Source of the DNA: Novosphingobium sp. 18050
GTDB taxonomy: Bacteria > Pseudomonadota > Alphaproteobacteria > Sphingomonadales > Sphingomonadaceae
Direction of reading: 5' to 3'
Length of the DNA: 64,000 nt
Assembly (NCBI RefSeq): GCF_902706195.1
Contig: NZ_CACSJO010000004.1
Coordinates: forward strand, 1 to 64,000
Under the pieces are notes generated by a model, which saw only the letters and a program-made list of their open reading frames with translations, did no database searches and had not been told where the DNA came from. This document shows positions 1 to 9,329 of the stretch, in pieces; position 1 is the first letter of the stretch, and each line of letters begins with the position of its first letter. The position numbers and the translations under genes were made by a program.

Positions 1-128
1 CTTCAACCCGCAAACCTCAATCACCCTCAAATCCGGCTCATCTCCGGCAATGACGCTACGCGCCCGCCGCCTGCCCAAAATCCAAATCTTGGCCTGCGCT
101 GACCAACACGATGAATTTTCCGGGCTAG

Positions 129-266
129 GTCGTGGAGCGCACCTTCGGTTGAATGATGCGCTGGAAACGGCTCGTTCGCGATTACGAGCAGCGGATCCAT
201 GTCTCCGAGGCCATGAGCCATGTCGCTCTCGGCAGCCTCATGCTCCGCAGAATTGCCCACCCATAA
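129..266 (+). pseudogene. IS5-family transposase remnant (C-terminal end)
   Basis: Reading 129-266 in one frame gives VVERTFG, then a TGA, then MMRWKRLVRDYEQ and a tail ending LRRIAHP and TAA. This matches the C-terminal end of IS5-group DDE transposases, where the Glu of WVVERTFGW is the last catalytic residue. Both tryptophans of that motif have become stop codons: TAG at 126-128 and TGA at 150-152. No transposase frame is recognisable to the left, so at most the last 45 or so codons survive and the gene is dead. No terminal inverted repeat was identified. The family call comes from motif recognition and has not been checked against a database. Confidence 0.75.
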
Positions 267-470
267 GCATTCTCAAACGGAATTTAGGTAATTACACAGA
301 ATTGATAAAAATTTATTCTTCCCACAAAGAATGACGAAGGGAATTTATTTGGGCCCAATGATCAAGATATATTTGAAATTTCTTACAAATTACCCGGAAA
401 TTACGATCAATAAATAATAAAATAAAAATCATCATATCATCGAAACGAATATTTGCAGGAGGCAAGTTGA
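267..470 (+). promoter_or_regulatory. AT-rich upstream region and RBS of the autotransporter
   Basis: This 204-bp gap is strikingly AT-rich next to the GC-rich flanks, with runs such as AATAAATAATAAAATAAAAA near 407-427. It ends with a textbook ribosome binding site, AGGAGG at 457-462, eight bases before the ATG at 471. The promoter for the autotransporter presumably lies here, but no -35/-10 pair stands out uniquely. The composition fits a recently acquired or nucleoid-protein-silenced promoter, which is inference. Confidence 0.5.
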
Positions 471-3400
471 ATGGCAATCCGGAATTGGCGCCACAAGATC
501 AACCACCGCCACTACTTGAGTACTGCACCTCTGGCCCTTCTTGCCAATAGCCCGCGAATGACGTCGCGCTGCGCACGATCCGCGATATTTGCTGCTGCAG
601 CCGCCGGCATCGCGGTTGGCGCAAATGTAGCGAGTGCTCATACCGATGCTTTGGGCTATCTCGTATCCGACGGCTCGGCGGCCGGCTTGTTCAATGTCCA
701 GATCATCTATGGGAGCTGGCATTCTGGTATCGTCTCGGCAGAAGGCGCTGTGCAATTAAATCGGGCCGATAGCTCGACAGTCGGTACGCAGGCGTTCTCC
801 ATCCTGCTGAGCAACGCTCCCGACGGCGCGCTCCCCGCCGGCCTAACGCCTGGACAGAACTTCTTCTACGTCAGCGCAGACGGCAACTCACTGGTTTCGA
901 CTCCAAACAACGCCGTATATAATTTTCAGGCTGCAACCTTCAACGATGTCGTCACTGGCACTTATACGTTCGCTTATGCCAGCACGAGCGGCCTGACCCA
1001 AGTCTGGACTCCGGCTGGAAATGCTGTTTCGTCTGGAACTTTTACCGTGACTTCGAACGGCGGTGTGACCGTGCCGGGGCAAGCAAACGATATCGACACT
1101 GCAAATTCAAGCTATGGTTCGAGCAACCTCGGCACATCGGTGAACCCGAGTTTCACGGGTGGTACTCTCCTGATCGATCAGGTTGACCAGACCTATTCGA
1201 ACAATTTCTCTCTGGACAGCACAGCTACAAACACGCTCGACATGAACGGCAACGCGACCGTGCTGTCGGGCGCCTTCTCGGACACTGCAGCGGGAACGCC
1301 GGGCGTCATTACCTATGAGGATTCCGGTAGCGGTGGCCAGGTGACACTCACTGGTCCCGGGACGTACACGGGAACCACTACGCTCAACTCCGGCACACTC
1401 ATACTCGCCGGAACCGCAACGCTTGGCGCAGATGGCGCTTCGACCATAGTGAACGGCGGGACGCTCGACCTCGGTGGAACCAGCCAAGTGCAGGCTTCGG
1501 TGACTCAGGCTGGCGGCATTATCGAAAACGGAACATTCACTGTCGGTACTTACACGCTGACGGGCGGCACGCTGGCAAGCGGCGCAGTTATTGATACCGC
1601 AGCCACGATTGATGCGCAGGCCGGCGCGGTCGATGGTGCGCTTACCGGAACAGCCGGGCTTACAAAGAGCGGCGACGGCACCGTAACGCTGGCCAGCGCC
1701 AACGACTACACCGGCGGCACTGTCGTCGATGCCGGGACATTGGCGCTGAGCGGCACGGGAACGCTGGGTTCGACCAGCGGGACGACAACGCTCAATGGCG
1801 GAACGCTTGACCTGGGTAGCACGAGCCAGACCCAGACTTCGCTGACGCAGACCGGCGGAACCGTCCAGAATGGCACTTTCGCAGTAGGCAGCTACACTCT
1901 GACCGGGGGCACGCTGGCTAGCAATTCGGTGGTCAATGCCGACAACACAATCGATGTACAGGTGGGGAGGATCAACGGCACGCTGACCGGAACTGCCGGT
2001 CTCGCCAAGACAGGCACCGATGGTGTCGAACTGAGCGGCGCCAACAGCTACACCGGCAATACGGTCATCGAAGACGGGACATTAGCGCTGAGCGGCGCAG
2101 GTACGCTGGGATCTGCCGATGGCAGCACCACCATCAATCGCGGAACGCTCGACCTTGGAGGAACAAGCCAGATACAGGCATCACTGACGCAAGGCAGTGC
2201 AACAATTCTGAACGGAACGCTGACCCTCGATAGCTACACGATGTTGAACGGAACTCTCGCGAATACCGTGGTCGCCGATGTGCGAGATACCATCGACGCG
2301 GAGTCGGGGATGATAGCTGGCACACTGACCGGCACGGCCAGCCTCACCAAGACCGGCGGCGGCTTGCTCACGCTGAACAGTGCCAACAACTATAGCGGCG
2401 GTACTACCGTGAATGGGGGCAGTTTGGCACTCGGCGGCAGTGGCAGCATCATCTCGTCGGTTGCCGTAGGCACGCAGGGCATATTCGACATCAGTGCCGC
2501 GGACGGGGATCGTGCGCTTACAACCATGACGGGCGCGGGCGGGATCGAACTGGGTAGCAATACCCTGACGCTTACGCAGGCCAGCGGCGCCTATGCCGGA
2601 TTGATTAGCGGCGCAGGCGGGTTGATACTGTCCGCGCAGCAGGGCTACGCACTGGAAGGTGCCAGTACCTATTCCGGCGGCACCTCCCTTCTCGTCGGCA
2701 CCCTCTCGCTGGGGCACAGCAATGCGCTCGGCACAGGCACACTAGCCATGAGCGAGTTCACCGCGATCAATCTGACCCAGAGCGATATGGTAATCGGCAA
2801 CGCCATCACCGTGAGCGGCGATCCCACGATCGACGTGGCCACGGGCATCGCCGCAACCGTCGCCGGGACGATCGCCGATGGGAACGAACCGGGCGATATT
2901 GTCAAGACAGGCGGCGGTACGCTGATCTTCACCGGCAATAACACCTATTCCGCCGGTACGACTATCTCCGGAGGCACGCTTCAACTCGGCAATGGCGGGA
3001 CAAGCGGCGCAATTGTCGGTAACGTTCTCAACAACGCGGAACTGGCATTCAACCGCTCCGACGTGGTTACTTTTGCAAGCACGATCTCGGGCACCGGAGC
3101 GGTCGCGCAGACCGGCACGGGAACCACGACGTTTACAGGCGTGAACACCTACTCGGGCGGGACAACGATCTCCGAAGGGACCCTGATCGGTTCCGTGACG
3201 AGCTTCGGAAGCGGTGCGATCCTCAACAACTCTGTTTTGGCCATAAACCAATCGACCGACGCGAATTTCGCGAACGCGGTAAACGGCACCGGCACTTTCA
3301 ACAAGCAGGGTGCGGGCGTCGTTACTCTGACAGGGACGAGCGGCCTTTCAGGCGTGACGAACGTCGCGCAGGGTGAACTGAACGTCATGGGTTCCCTCGC

Positions 3401-4907
3401 GGCATCGCGGGTGACGCTCGCTGGCGGGACCAAGCTTTCCGGCACGGGCATCGTTGGCGGCATCACCGCGTCATCGGGATCCACGATCGCGCCGGGTGGA
3501 GCAACCGTCGGTACGCTTGCCGTGAACGGCAACGTCGCGCAGCAGGCGAATTCGACCTACGCCGTCCAAGTGACTGCCGGAACTTCACTTTCGGACCGCA
3601 TTGCCGTATCGGGCGCCGCCGCTCTGGCTAACGGCGCGGCATTGGTCGTGGTCAGGACGAACCCTGGCACGCGCTACGCACTCGGTACGCGCTATACGGT
3701 ACTCACCACGGCGAACGGTGTAGCCGGCACATATACGCTGACGGGCGATACGGCGGTATCGGCCTTCTATAATCTCGTCGCCGGTTATGACGCCCGCAAC
3801 ATCTACCTTGATGTGGCGCAGACCAGCAGCTTCGTCTCAGCCGGGACTACGCCCAATGAGCGTAGCGTCGCCGGTGCTCTGGATGCGCTCGACGCGGCAG
3901 TCGGCCTGCGCAATGCCTTGGGCTACGTCCAAACCTTCGAAGAAGCACGAGGCGCCTTTCGGCAGCTATCGGGTGAAATTCACTCCTCCGCCAAGAGCGC
4001 TTTGATCCAGGATAGCCAGTATCTGCGTGATGCAGTATCGGCACGGCTACTGTCCGAAATCGATGGGAAGAAAGCCGAACGTCCCGGCGTCTCCATCTGG
4101 GGCAATGGTTACGGCTCGTGGGGCTCCCTCGCGGGTAACGGCAACGCTGGCGTCCTGCATCGCTCGGCCCGAGGCTTGCTGGCCGGCGCGGACATATCGC
4201 TCGGCGATACGGCGCGAGGCGGCGTGATGGGCGGCTACAGTCGCTCGAAGTTCAATACAGCGCAGCACCGGGATTCCGGCGAGAGCGACAATTACCATCT
4301 CGGGGCCTATGCCGGGGCCAATGTCGGGCCGTTGAACCTGCAGATCGGCGCAGCCTATACCTGGCACAAACTCAATATCGATCGCTCGGTTCTGTTCGCC
4401 GGCTTCAGCGATGATCTGGCATCACGGTACAATGGTAATACCGCGCAGGTGTTCGGCGAGGCGGGGTACCGCATCAGCGTAAATAGCGGTTACTTTGAGC
4501 CGTTCGCACAGGTCAGCCACGTGAGCCTTCATACCGATGCCTTTACCGAAAGAGGCGGAGACGCAGCACTGGCTGGGCGGTCCAGGAAGACCCAAGTCAC
4601 CTTCTCGACCCTGGGCCTGCGCGGCAATGTCGATGTAGCGAATGAAGGAGCGCTTCGACTGTTCTGGTCGACCGGGTGGCGCCGCGCCTTCGGCAACCGG
4701 ACGCCGTTCACCGACATGCACTTCGACGCAGGTACGCAGGTCTTCGGGATTGCGGGCGCGCCGTTAGCAAAGAACGCAGCCGCACTGCAGGCGGGGATTG
4801 AAGCCTCGGTGGCATCGGGCATCAGCATCAGCGCGTCGTATTCCGGCCAGACCGGGCGCAATGTGCAGGATCATGGGGTGAAGGGTAACCTGACGTGGCG
4901 CTTCTGA
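471..4907 (+). CDS. Autotransporter (type Va) with beta-strand repeats
   Basis: A 1478-residue surface protein. Residues 1-56 form a long signal peptide: a basic N-terminal extension, then a hydrophobic AAAAAGIAVG core and a likely cut after VASA. A passenger of autotransporter-associated beta-strand repeats follows, with motifs such as GTLALSG and ANxYTGGT. Residues 308-421, 422-535 and 536-649 are three repeats of exactly 114 residues. The beta-barrel translocator spans about 1210-1478 and ends with the aromatic terminus NLTWRF. The start at 471 is supported by AGGAGG eight bases upstream; an in-frame ATG at 558 would give a shorter signal peptide. No protease triad was noticed in the passenger, so adhesion or biofilm is the likelier role. 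It is followed closely by an IalB-like gene on the same strand. Confidence 0.92.
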   Translation: MAIRNWRHKINHRHYLSTAPLALLANSPRMTSRCARSAIFAAAAAGIAVGANVASAHTDALGYLVSDGSAAGLFNVQIIYGSWHSGIVSAEGAVQLNRADSSTVGTQAFSILLSNAPDGALPAGLTPGQNFFYVSADGNSLVSTPNNAVYNFQAATFNDVVTGTYTFAYASTSGLTQVWTPAGNAVSSGTFTVTSNGGVTVPGQANDIDTANSSYGSSNLGTSVNPSFTGGTLLIDQVDQTYSNNFSLDSTATNTLDMNGNATVLSGAFSDTAAGTPGVITYEDSGSGGQVTLTGPGTYTGTTTLNSGTLILAGTATLGADGASTIVNGGTLDLGGTSQVQASVTQAGGIIENGTFTVGTYTLTGGTLASGAVIDTAATIDAQAGAVDGALTGTAGLTKSGDGTVTLASANDYTGGTVVDAGTLALSGTGTLGSTSGTTTLNGGTLDLGSTSQTQTSLTQTGGTVQNGTFAVGSYTLTGGTLASNSVVNADNTIDVQVGRINGTLTGTAGLAKTGTDGVELSGANSYTGNTVIEDGTLALSGAGTLGSADGSTTINRGTLDLGGTSQIQASLTQGSATILNGTLTLDSYTMLNGTLANTVVADVRDTIDAESGMIAGTLTGTASLTKTGGGLLTLNSANNYSGGTTVNGGSLALGGSGSIISSVAVGTQGIFDISAADGDRALTTMTGAGGIELGSNTLTLTQASGAYAGLISGAGGLILSAQQGYALEGASTYSGGTSLLVGTLSLGHSNALGTGTLAMSEFTAINLTQSDMVIGNAITVSGDPTIDVATGIAATVAGTIADGNEPGDIVKTGGGTLIFTGNNTYSAGTTISGGTLQLGNGGTSGAIVGNVLNNAELAFNRSDVVTFASTISGTGAVAQTGTGTTTFTGVNTYSGGTTISEGTLIGSVTSFGSGAILNNSVLAINQSTDANFANAVNGTGTFNKQGAGVVTLTGTSGLSGVTNVAQGELNVMGSLAASRVTLAGGTKLSGTGIVGGITASSGSTIAPGGATVGTLAVNGNVAQQANSTYAVQVTAGTSLSDRIAVSGAAALANGAALVVVRTNPGTRYALGTRYTVLTTANGVAGTYTLTGDTAVSAFYNLVAGYDARNIYLDVAQTSSFVSAGTTPNERSVAGALDALDAAVGLRNALGYVQTFEEARGAFRQLSGEIHSSAKSALIQDSQYLRDAVSARLLSEIDGKKAERPGVSIWGNGYGSWGSLAGNGNAGVLHRSARGLLAGADISLGDTARGGVMGGYSRSKFNTAQHRDSGESDNYHLGAYAGANVGPLNLQIGAAYTWHKLNIDRSVLFAGFSDDLASRYNGNTAQVFGEAGYRISVNSGYFEPFAQVSHVSLHTDAFTERGGDAALAGRSRKTQVTFSTLGLRGNVDVANEGALRLFWSTGWRRAFGNRTPFTDMHFDAGTQVFGIAGAPLAKNAAALQAGIEASVASGISISASYSGQTGRNVQDHGVKGNLTWRF

Positions 4908-4944
4908 CGATGCATGTGCTGAATATCCGCGAAGGCCTTTGTGC

Positions 4945-5520
4945 GTGAAGGTTGAATTTGGCGGAGCCGTACACTTCGTGCGCGTCGGCGGAGGGATAGT
5001 GGCCGGGTTTCTGGCCGCTGGAGCAGCCGCGGCAACGAACAGTCCCACGCCAGCACTGCATGAGCGCTTCGGCGATTGGGAAGTGACCTGTGTTCAGGTG
5101 GAAAAGGCGACAAAATGCTCGATCCTCCAGCAACAGGGTACAAGATCTGCGTCAGGCGAAGGTATCCAGCGAACGATTGCCGTCGAAATCCAGGCTGTAC
5201 CGGACGGCGCCGTCGGCACGCTGCTGACGCCGTTCGGCGTGGATCTAGCCAAAGGCGTCGTTCTACGTCTCGACAGGGCCGGACCGCCGCTGCCTTTCAA
5301 GACGTGCCTGCCGTCTGGATGCGTGGTGCCACTGCAGTTCGGCAAAGAGGCAATTCAGGCTCTCCGCAGCGCAGCCCTGCTTCACATCTCCTTCGCAACC
5401 GCAGGGGACGGGCGGACGATTGACTTTCCGATTTCGCTTGGCGGGTTCGGACAGGCCTTGGATCGGATTGCAGTGCTGCAAAGCACGAAGAAAGTATCTC
5501 AGTTTGGGAATCAAAACTGA
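4945..5520 (+). CDS. Invasion-associated locus B (IalB) family protein
   Basis: About 191 residues with an N-terminal hydrophobic segment (IVAGFLAAGAAAA) that should act as a signal peptide, so the protein is probably periplasmic. The mature part opens with FGDWEVTC, the hallmark of IalB proteins, and has a paired-cysteine segment TCLPSGCVVP in the middle. IalB homologues are widespread in alphaproteobacteria; the name comes from Bartonella erythrocyte invasion and the general function is unclear. There is no ATG at the beginning. GTG at 4945 is chosen because GAAGG lies nine bases upstream; TTG at 4939 and later GTGs are possible. The gene begins 37 bp after the autotransporter on the same strand and may be cotranscribed. 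Confidence 0.8.
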   Translation: MKVEFGGAVHFVRVGGGIVAGFLAAGAAAATNSPTPALHERFGDWEVTCVQVEKATKCSILQQQGTRSASGEGIQRTIAVEIQAVPDGAVGTLLTPFGVDLAKGVVLRLDRAGPPLPFKTCLPSGCVVPLQFGKEAIQALRSAALLHISFATAGDGRTIDFPISLGGFGQALDRIAVLQSTKKVSQFGNQN

Positions 5521-5580
5521 CGGCAACAAAGATTTTCGGGAAGGCGGATTTCACGGCTCAGATCAACCCGCCTCCATCGG

Positions 5581-6609
5581 TCAGGGCAGAAGCAGTGACG
5601 AATCGCCGTAAGAGTAGAAACGGTAGCCATTTTCGATGGCGTAGGCGTAAACCGCCTGCATCCGTTCCAGCCCCATCAGTGCCGACACCAGCATAAACAG
5701 GGTAGACTTGGGCAGATGGAAATTCGTCATCAGCCCGTCGATCGCCTTGAAGCGGTAACCGGGGGTGATGAAGATCGAGGTGTCGCCCTCGAAGGGCTGG
5801 ATCACGCCGTCCTCGCCGGTCGCGCTTTCGAGTGCGCGGAGGGAGGTGGTTCCTACCGCGATCAGCCGTCCACCAGCTGCGCGCACGGCGTTGAGGCGGT
5901 CGGCGGTGGCGGCGTCGATACGCCCCCATTCGGCATGCATCCGGTGTTCTGCGGTGTCATCGGCCTTGACCGGCAGGAATGTGCCCGCACCGACATGGAG
6001 GGTCAGCGTCTCGCTTCCGATCCCGGCGTTGGTTAGTGCCTCCATCAGCTCCGGCGTGAAGTGCAGCGCGGCTGTGGGCGCGGCTACGGCACCTTTTTCC
6101 CGGGCGAACATGGTCTGGTAATCGCTGGCGTCCGCCTCGTCGGTGGGTCGTTTACCGGCGATGTAAGGGGGCAGCGGCATCCGGCCCGCGCGTTCAAGCA
6201 GCACTTCGACGGGCTCGTCCCCCTGGAAAGCGAGGGTCCAGCTGCCGTCGTCATGGCGCTCCTCGGCCACAGCGGTGACCTCGGCCGGAAAGGCCACGAC
6301 GTCGCCTGCCTTCAGGCGCTTGCCATTGCGCACGAAGGCCTGCCAGCGGCGCAAGTCGATGCGCTTGTGCAGGGTGGCGCCGATCTTTGCCTCGCCCCGA
6401 ATGCCTTCGAGCTGGGCCGGGATGACACGGGTGTCGTTGAACACCAGCACGTCGCCCGCGCGCAAGGCGCCCGGCAGATCGCGTACATGGCGGTCGGAGA
6501 AAGGACCCTGCCCGTCCACCACCAGCATCTGCGCCGCATCGCGCGGACGCGCCGGGCGCAGGGCTATGCTTTCAGGGGGAAGGTCGAAGTCGAAAAGGTC
6601 AACGCGCAT
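5581..6609 (-). CDS. queA: tRNA preQ1 ribosyltransferase-isomerase QueA
   Basis: A 342-residue protein matching S-adenosylmethionine:tRNA ribosyltransferase-isomerase, which moves the ribosyl part of SAM onto preQ1 in tRNA to form epoxyqueuosine. It opens with the typical [16 protein letters not shown] and contains [25 protein letters not shown] and [13 protein letters not shown] segments; the length is normal for the family. It is the last gene of a minus-strand run xseB-ispA-coaD-cyclophilin-queA, separated from the cyclophilin gene by a 94-bp gap that holds a hairpin repeat. The ATG at 6609 gives the expected N-terminus. Confidence 0.95.
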   Translation of the reverse strand: MRVDLFDFDLPPESIALRPARPRDAAQMLVVDGQGPFSDRHVRDLPGALRAGDVLVFNDTRVIPAQLEGIRGEAKIGATLHKRIDLRRWQAFVRNGKRLKAGDVVAFPAEVTAVAEERHDDGSWTLAFQGDEPVEVLLERAGRMPLPPYIAGKRPTDEADASDYQTMFAREKGAVAAPTAALHFTPELMEALTNAGIGSETLTLHVGAGTFLPVKADDTAEHRMHAEWGRIDAATADRLNAVRAAGGRLIAVGTTSLRALESATGEDGVIQPFEGDTSIFITPGYRFKAIDGLMTNFHLPKSTLFMLVSALMGLERMQAVYAYAIENGYRFYSYGDSSLLLP

Positions 6610-6632
6610 GGCGCGGCGGGCTAGACCAGTGC

Positions 6633-6687
6633 GGGCCCTTCGACAAGCTCGGGGTGAGCAGACGGCGAGAATCCCGCCCTGCTCACC
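6633..6687. repeat. Intergenic hairpin repeat (CTTCGACAAGCTCGGGGTGAGC type)
   Basis: The gap between the cyclophilin gene and queA contains CCCTTCGACAAGCTCGGGG followed by a strong stem: GGTGAGCAG at 6653-6661 pairs perfectly with CTGCTCACC at 6679-6687 around a GC-rich loop. Sequences of the form CTTCGACAAGCTC are, from general knowledge, scattered between genes of many sphingomonads. It could act as a REP-like element or attenuate readthrough from the cyclophilin gene into queA. There is no T-run, so it is not a standard intrinsic terminator. Confidence 0.6.
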
Positions 6688-6703
6688 GCGAAACTAACGA
6701 AGT

Positions 6704-7387
6704 TCAGTTCGACTTGGAGTTGTTAAGCTGCGCTGCCGTCGGCACCGGCGCTACAGGAGCGACCGCAGGTGTCGGGGCGGGGGCCGGCTTGTTCTCCGAA
6801 GCCAGCGAGGCCTGGATCACCTTTGTCGGGTTCTCGGGCGGTTCACCGCGCTGGATCGCATCGACATAGTTCATGCCCGCGATCACGCGGCCGAACACGG
6901 TGTACTTATGGTCCAGCGCAAAGCGCGGGTAGAACACGATGAAGAATTGGCTGTTCGCGCTGTTCGGCTCGTTGGTGCGGGCCATCGACACCGTGCCGCG
7001 CAGGTGCGGCATCGAATTGAACTCGGCTTCGAGGTCAGGGAGGTCGGAACCGCCCTGCCCGGTACCGGTCGGATCACCGGTCTGCGCCATGAAGCCGTCG
7101 ATCACGCGGTGGAAGATGACGCCGTTGTAGAAGCCGCGCTTGGCCAGCGTCTTGATCCGCTCGATGTGGTGGGGAGCCCACTGCGGCATCAGGCGAATGG
7201 CAACGCGGCCGCCGTCCGACAGGTCCAGCAGGAGGACATCGTCGGGATCGTGGGTGATGTCGGTATCGATCAGGGTGGGCAGCGCGGCAGGTGCCGGGGT
7301 GACCGGCTCCTTGTCCTTGGCGAACGCCGGCGCAGCCACGAGCGCAGCGCCAAACATCAACGCAGTCAGGGGGAGGCGAAACTTCAT
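6704..7387 (-). CDS. Periplasmic peptidylprolyl isomerase (cyclophilin)
   Basis: A 227-residue cyclophilin-type prolyl isomerase with a clear signal peptide (residues 1-23, ending APAFA), so it should fold or chaperone proteins in the periplasm. The cyclophilin core lies at roughly residues 45-195 and has the signature FHRVIDGFMAQTGDPTGTG and a downstream ANSQFFI. The C-terminus is a low-complexity Pro/Ala tail rich in PAPTPAVAPVAP, probably disordered. The gene sits 117 bp downstream of coaD on the same strand. Cyclophilins next to queA are common in alphaproteobacteria. Confidence 0.93.
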   Translation of the reverse strand: MKFRLPLTALMFGAALVAAPAFAKDKEPVTPAPAALPTLIDTDITHDPDDVLLLDLSDGGRVAIRLMPQWAPHHIERIKTLAKRGFYNGVIFHRVIDGFMAQTGDPTGTGQGGSDLPDLEAEFNSMPHLRGTVSMARTNEPNSANSQFFIVFYPRFALDHKYTVFGRVIAGMNYVDAIQRGEPPENPTKVIQASLASENKPAPAPTPAVAPVAPVPTAAQLNNSKSN

Positions 7388-7504
7388 GGATTACTCACAG
7401 GCCAATTATTTCTGGATCCGGCCGATCCCAGGCTTTGCGCGATAGAGCGCGGCCGCTGTCGACACAATGAACGAATTTCCGGTCGGCCCGCCAGCCCGCA
7501 CAGA

Positions 7505-8020
7505 TCAGTAGTCTCCCAGAAGACCGTTCTGGGCAATCCGTGCGACCACGTCCTCGCGCGCTGCAGGACTGACGAACTTCGCGATATCCCCCCCGAACAT
7601 CGCAATTTCCTTCACCAGCTTGGAAGCAATCGGCTGCAGGCCCACGTCCGCCATCAGGAACACCGTCTCGATGGTGGAATTGAGCTGCTGGTTCATGCCG
7701 GCCATCTGGTATTCGTATTCGAAGTCCGCAACAGCGCGCAGGCCGCGCACTATCACGCTAGCGCCCTGCACTTGCGCGAATTTCATCAGCAGCGCGTTGA
7801 AGCCGACTACTGACACGTTGTCGATCCCCATCGTCGCCACTTCGCGCGTGACCATGGCCATGCGCTCGTCCGGCGTGAACAACGGGTTCTTCGACGGATT
7901 GGTGGTCACGCCGATAATCAGCTTGTCGACCAGCTTGGCGCCGCGCCGGATGATATCGGCATGCCCCAGGGTGATCGGGTCGAACGTGCCGGGGTAAACG
8001 CCGATGCGTTCTACAGCCAT
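7505..8020 (-). CDS. coaD: Phosphopantetheine adenylyltransferase CoaD
   Basis: A 171-residue protein that joins ATP and 4'-phosphopantetheine to make dephospho-CoA in coenzyme A synthesis. It begins MAVERIGVYPGTFDPITLGH, which holds the nucleotidyl-transferase TLGH motif, and contains VIVRGLRAVADFEYEYQMA, diagnostic of bacterial CoaD. The length is normal. Its ATG at 8020 shares one base with the stop of ispA (TGATG), so the two are probably translationally coupled. Confidence 0.97.
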   Translation of the reverse strand: MAVERIGVYPGTFDPITLGHADIIRRGAKLVDKLIIGVTTNPSKNPLFTPDERMAMVTREVATMGIDNVSVVGFNALLMKFAQVQGASVIVRGLRAVADFEYEYQMAGMNQQLNSTIETVFLMADVGLQPIASKLVKEIAMFGGDIAKFVSPAAREDVVARIAQNGLLGDY

Positions 8021-8928
8021 CAGTGATCCCTCTCGATGATATAGCGCGCAAGGCTGCGCAGCAGGTCTGCCTCGCGCCCGTGCTGGGCAAGGTGGCCAAC
8101 AGCCTGCTCGACGAGCATTCGGGCCTGGTCGCGCGCGCGGTCCGGGCCGAGCAGCGAAACGAAAGTTTCCTTGCCGGCCTTCGCATCCTTGCCCACCGCC
8201 TTGCCGGCGACCGAAGCATCGCCTTCGTGGTCGATAAGGTCGTCGGCGATCTGGAAGGCCAGGCCGATATCGCGCGCGTAGCCGCGTAGATGGCCCCGCC
8301 CTTCCGGCTGCACACGGCCCAGAATAGCGCCCATTTCCACCGCCGCGCCCAGCAAGGCGCCGGTCTTGAGCTGCTGGAGCCGGGTGACGGTCTGCAGGTC
8401 GAACTCGCTGGTTTCGGCGACGAGGTCCATCATCTGGCCGCCCGCCATCCCCTGTGCGCCGCTGGCAGCGCCAAGCGTGCGCACCAGTTCGATGGCGGTG
8501 AAAGGGTCCGGGCTGGTGACCGGGTCCGACAGAACTTCGAAAGCGAAAGCGTGGAGAGAATCGCCCGCCAGTACCGCGGTCGCCTCGTCGAAGGCGATAT
8601 GCAGCGTCGGCTTGCCATGGCGCAGGGCATCATTGTCCATGCACGGCAGGTCGTCGTGGATCAGGGAATAGACATGGATCGATTCGATGGCGACAGCGGC
8701 GCGGATCGCCGCCTCGCGCTGGACGCCGTACATCTCTGCGACGGATGCCAGCAGCAACGGCCGCAGCCGCTTGCCGCCGCCGATCGCGGCATAGCGCATC
8801 GCCTCGATCAAGCGCGCGCGGGCATCGTCAGGAACGGGAAGCAGCGCATCGAACGCGCTGTCGATCTCTTCGGCGATGCGCGAAAGGCCGTCAGCCAGCA
8901 GCGAATCGGGGACGCCCACGGCGCTCAT
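8020..8928 (-). CDS. ispA: Farnesyl/geranyl diphosphate synthase (polyprenyl synthetase)
   Basis: A 302-residue short-chain trans-prenyl diphosphate synthase that condenses isopentenyl diphosphate with allylic diphosphates for quinone, undecaprenyl and carotenoid precursors. The first aspartate-rich motif is LIHDDLPCMDND and the second is FQIADDLIDHEGD, both intact. Its position after xseB is the classic xseB-ispA arrangement, which favours IspA over a long-chain enzyme. It starts at the ATG at 8928, 3 bp after the xseB stop, and ends in a one-base overlap with coaD. Confidence 0.93.
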   Translation of the reverse strand: MSAVGVPDSLLADGLSRIAEEIDSAFDALLPVPDDARARLIEAMRYAAIGGGKRLRPLLLASVAEMYGVQREAAIRAAVAIESIHVYSLIHDDLPCMDNDALRHGKPTLHIAFDEATAVLAGDSLHAFAFEVLSDPVTSPDPFTAIELVRTLGAASGAQGMAGGQMMDLVAETSEFDLQTVTRLQQLKTGALLGAAVEMGAILGRVQPEGRGHLRGYARDIGLAFQIADDLIDHEGDASVAGKAVGKDAKAGKETFVSLLGPDRARDQARMLVEQAVGHLAQHGREADLLRSLARYIIERDH

Positions 8929-8931
8929 GCG

Positions 8932-9186
8932 TCAGCGATCCGGCGCATCGAAAGGCTGGGTGCCGACGGCAGCGCCGTCGGGCCCGGCAACGATCTTCTC
9001 GATCCGGGCCTGCGCCGCATCAAGGCGTTTCTGGCAATGCTGGCGCAGCTTCTCACCCTTTTCGTAGAGCGAGATCGAGTCCTCCAGCGGCACGTCGCCG
9101 CTTTCCAACTGGCGCACGATGGTTTCCAGCGCGCGCAGGGCGTCTTCAAAGCTGAGGGGATCGATGATTTGCGTCTCGGAAGCCAT
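8932..9186 (-). CDS. xseB: Exodeoxyribonuclease VII small subunit
   Basis: An 84-residue protein with the XseB core SFEDALRALETIVRQLESGD followed by PLEDSISLYEKG, a short helical hairpin that coats the large subunit XseA in single-strand exonuclease VII. It is first in the minus-strand operon xseB-ispA-coaD. The large subunit is not in this window. The intergenic stretch 9187-9329 to the divergent purL probably carries both promoters. Confidence 0.95.
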   Translation of the reverse strand: MASETQIIDPLSFEDALRALETIVRQLESGDVPLEDSISLYEKGEKLRQHCQKRLDAAQARIEKIVAGPDGAAVGTQPFDAPDR

Positions 9187-9329
9187 GCCGCAGCAATGGC
9201 GGGCCGGATTGGGCCGGTCAAGGTGGCGCCCGCGAAATTACGGTGTGATCGCCCGGCCGGACCGCCACCCGCACAATCGCGCAACAAGCCATCTAGCGCG
9301 CGCGCATCGACATGGCTAAGGCGCGTGCC

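Noticed and set aside
27..334. Two overlapping open frames of 77 and 94 codons at the left end
   Set aside because: They are out of frame with the clear transposase remnant and have no coding character of their own.
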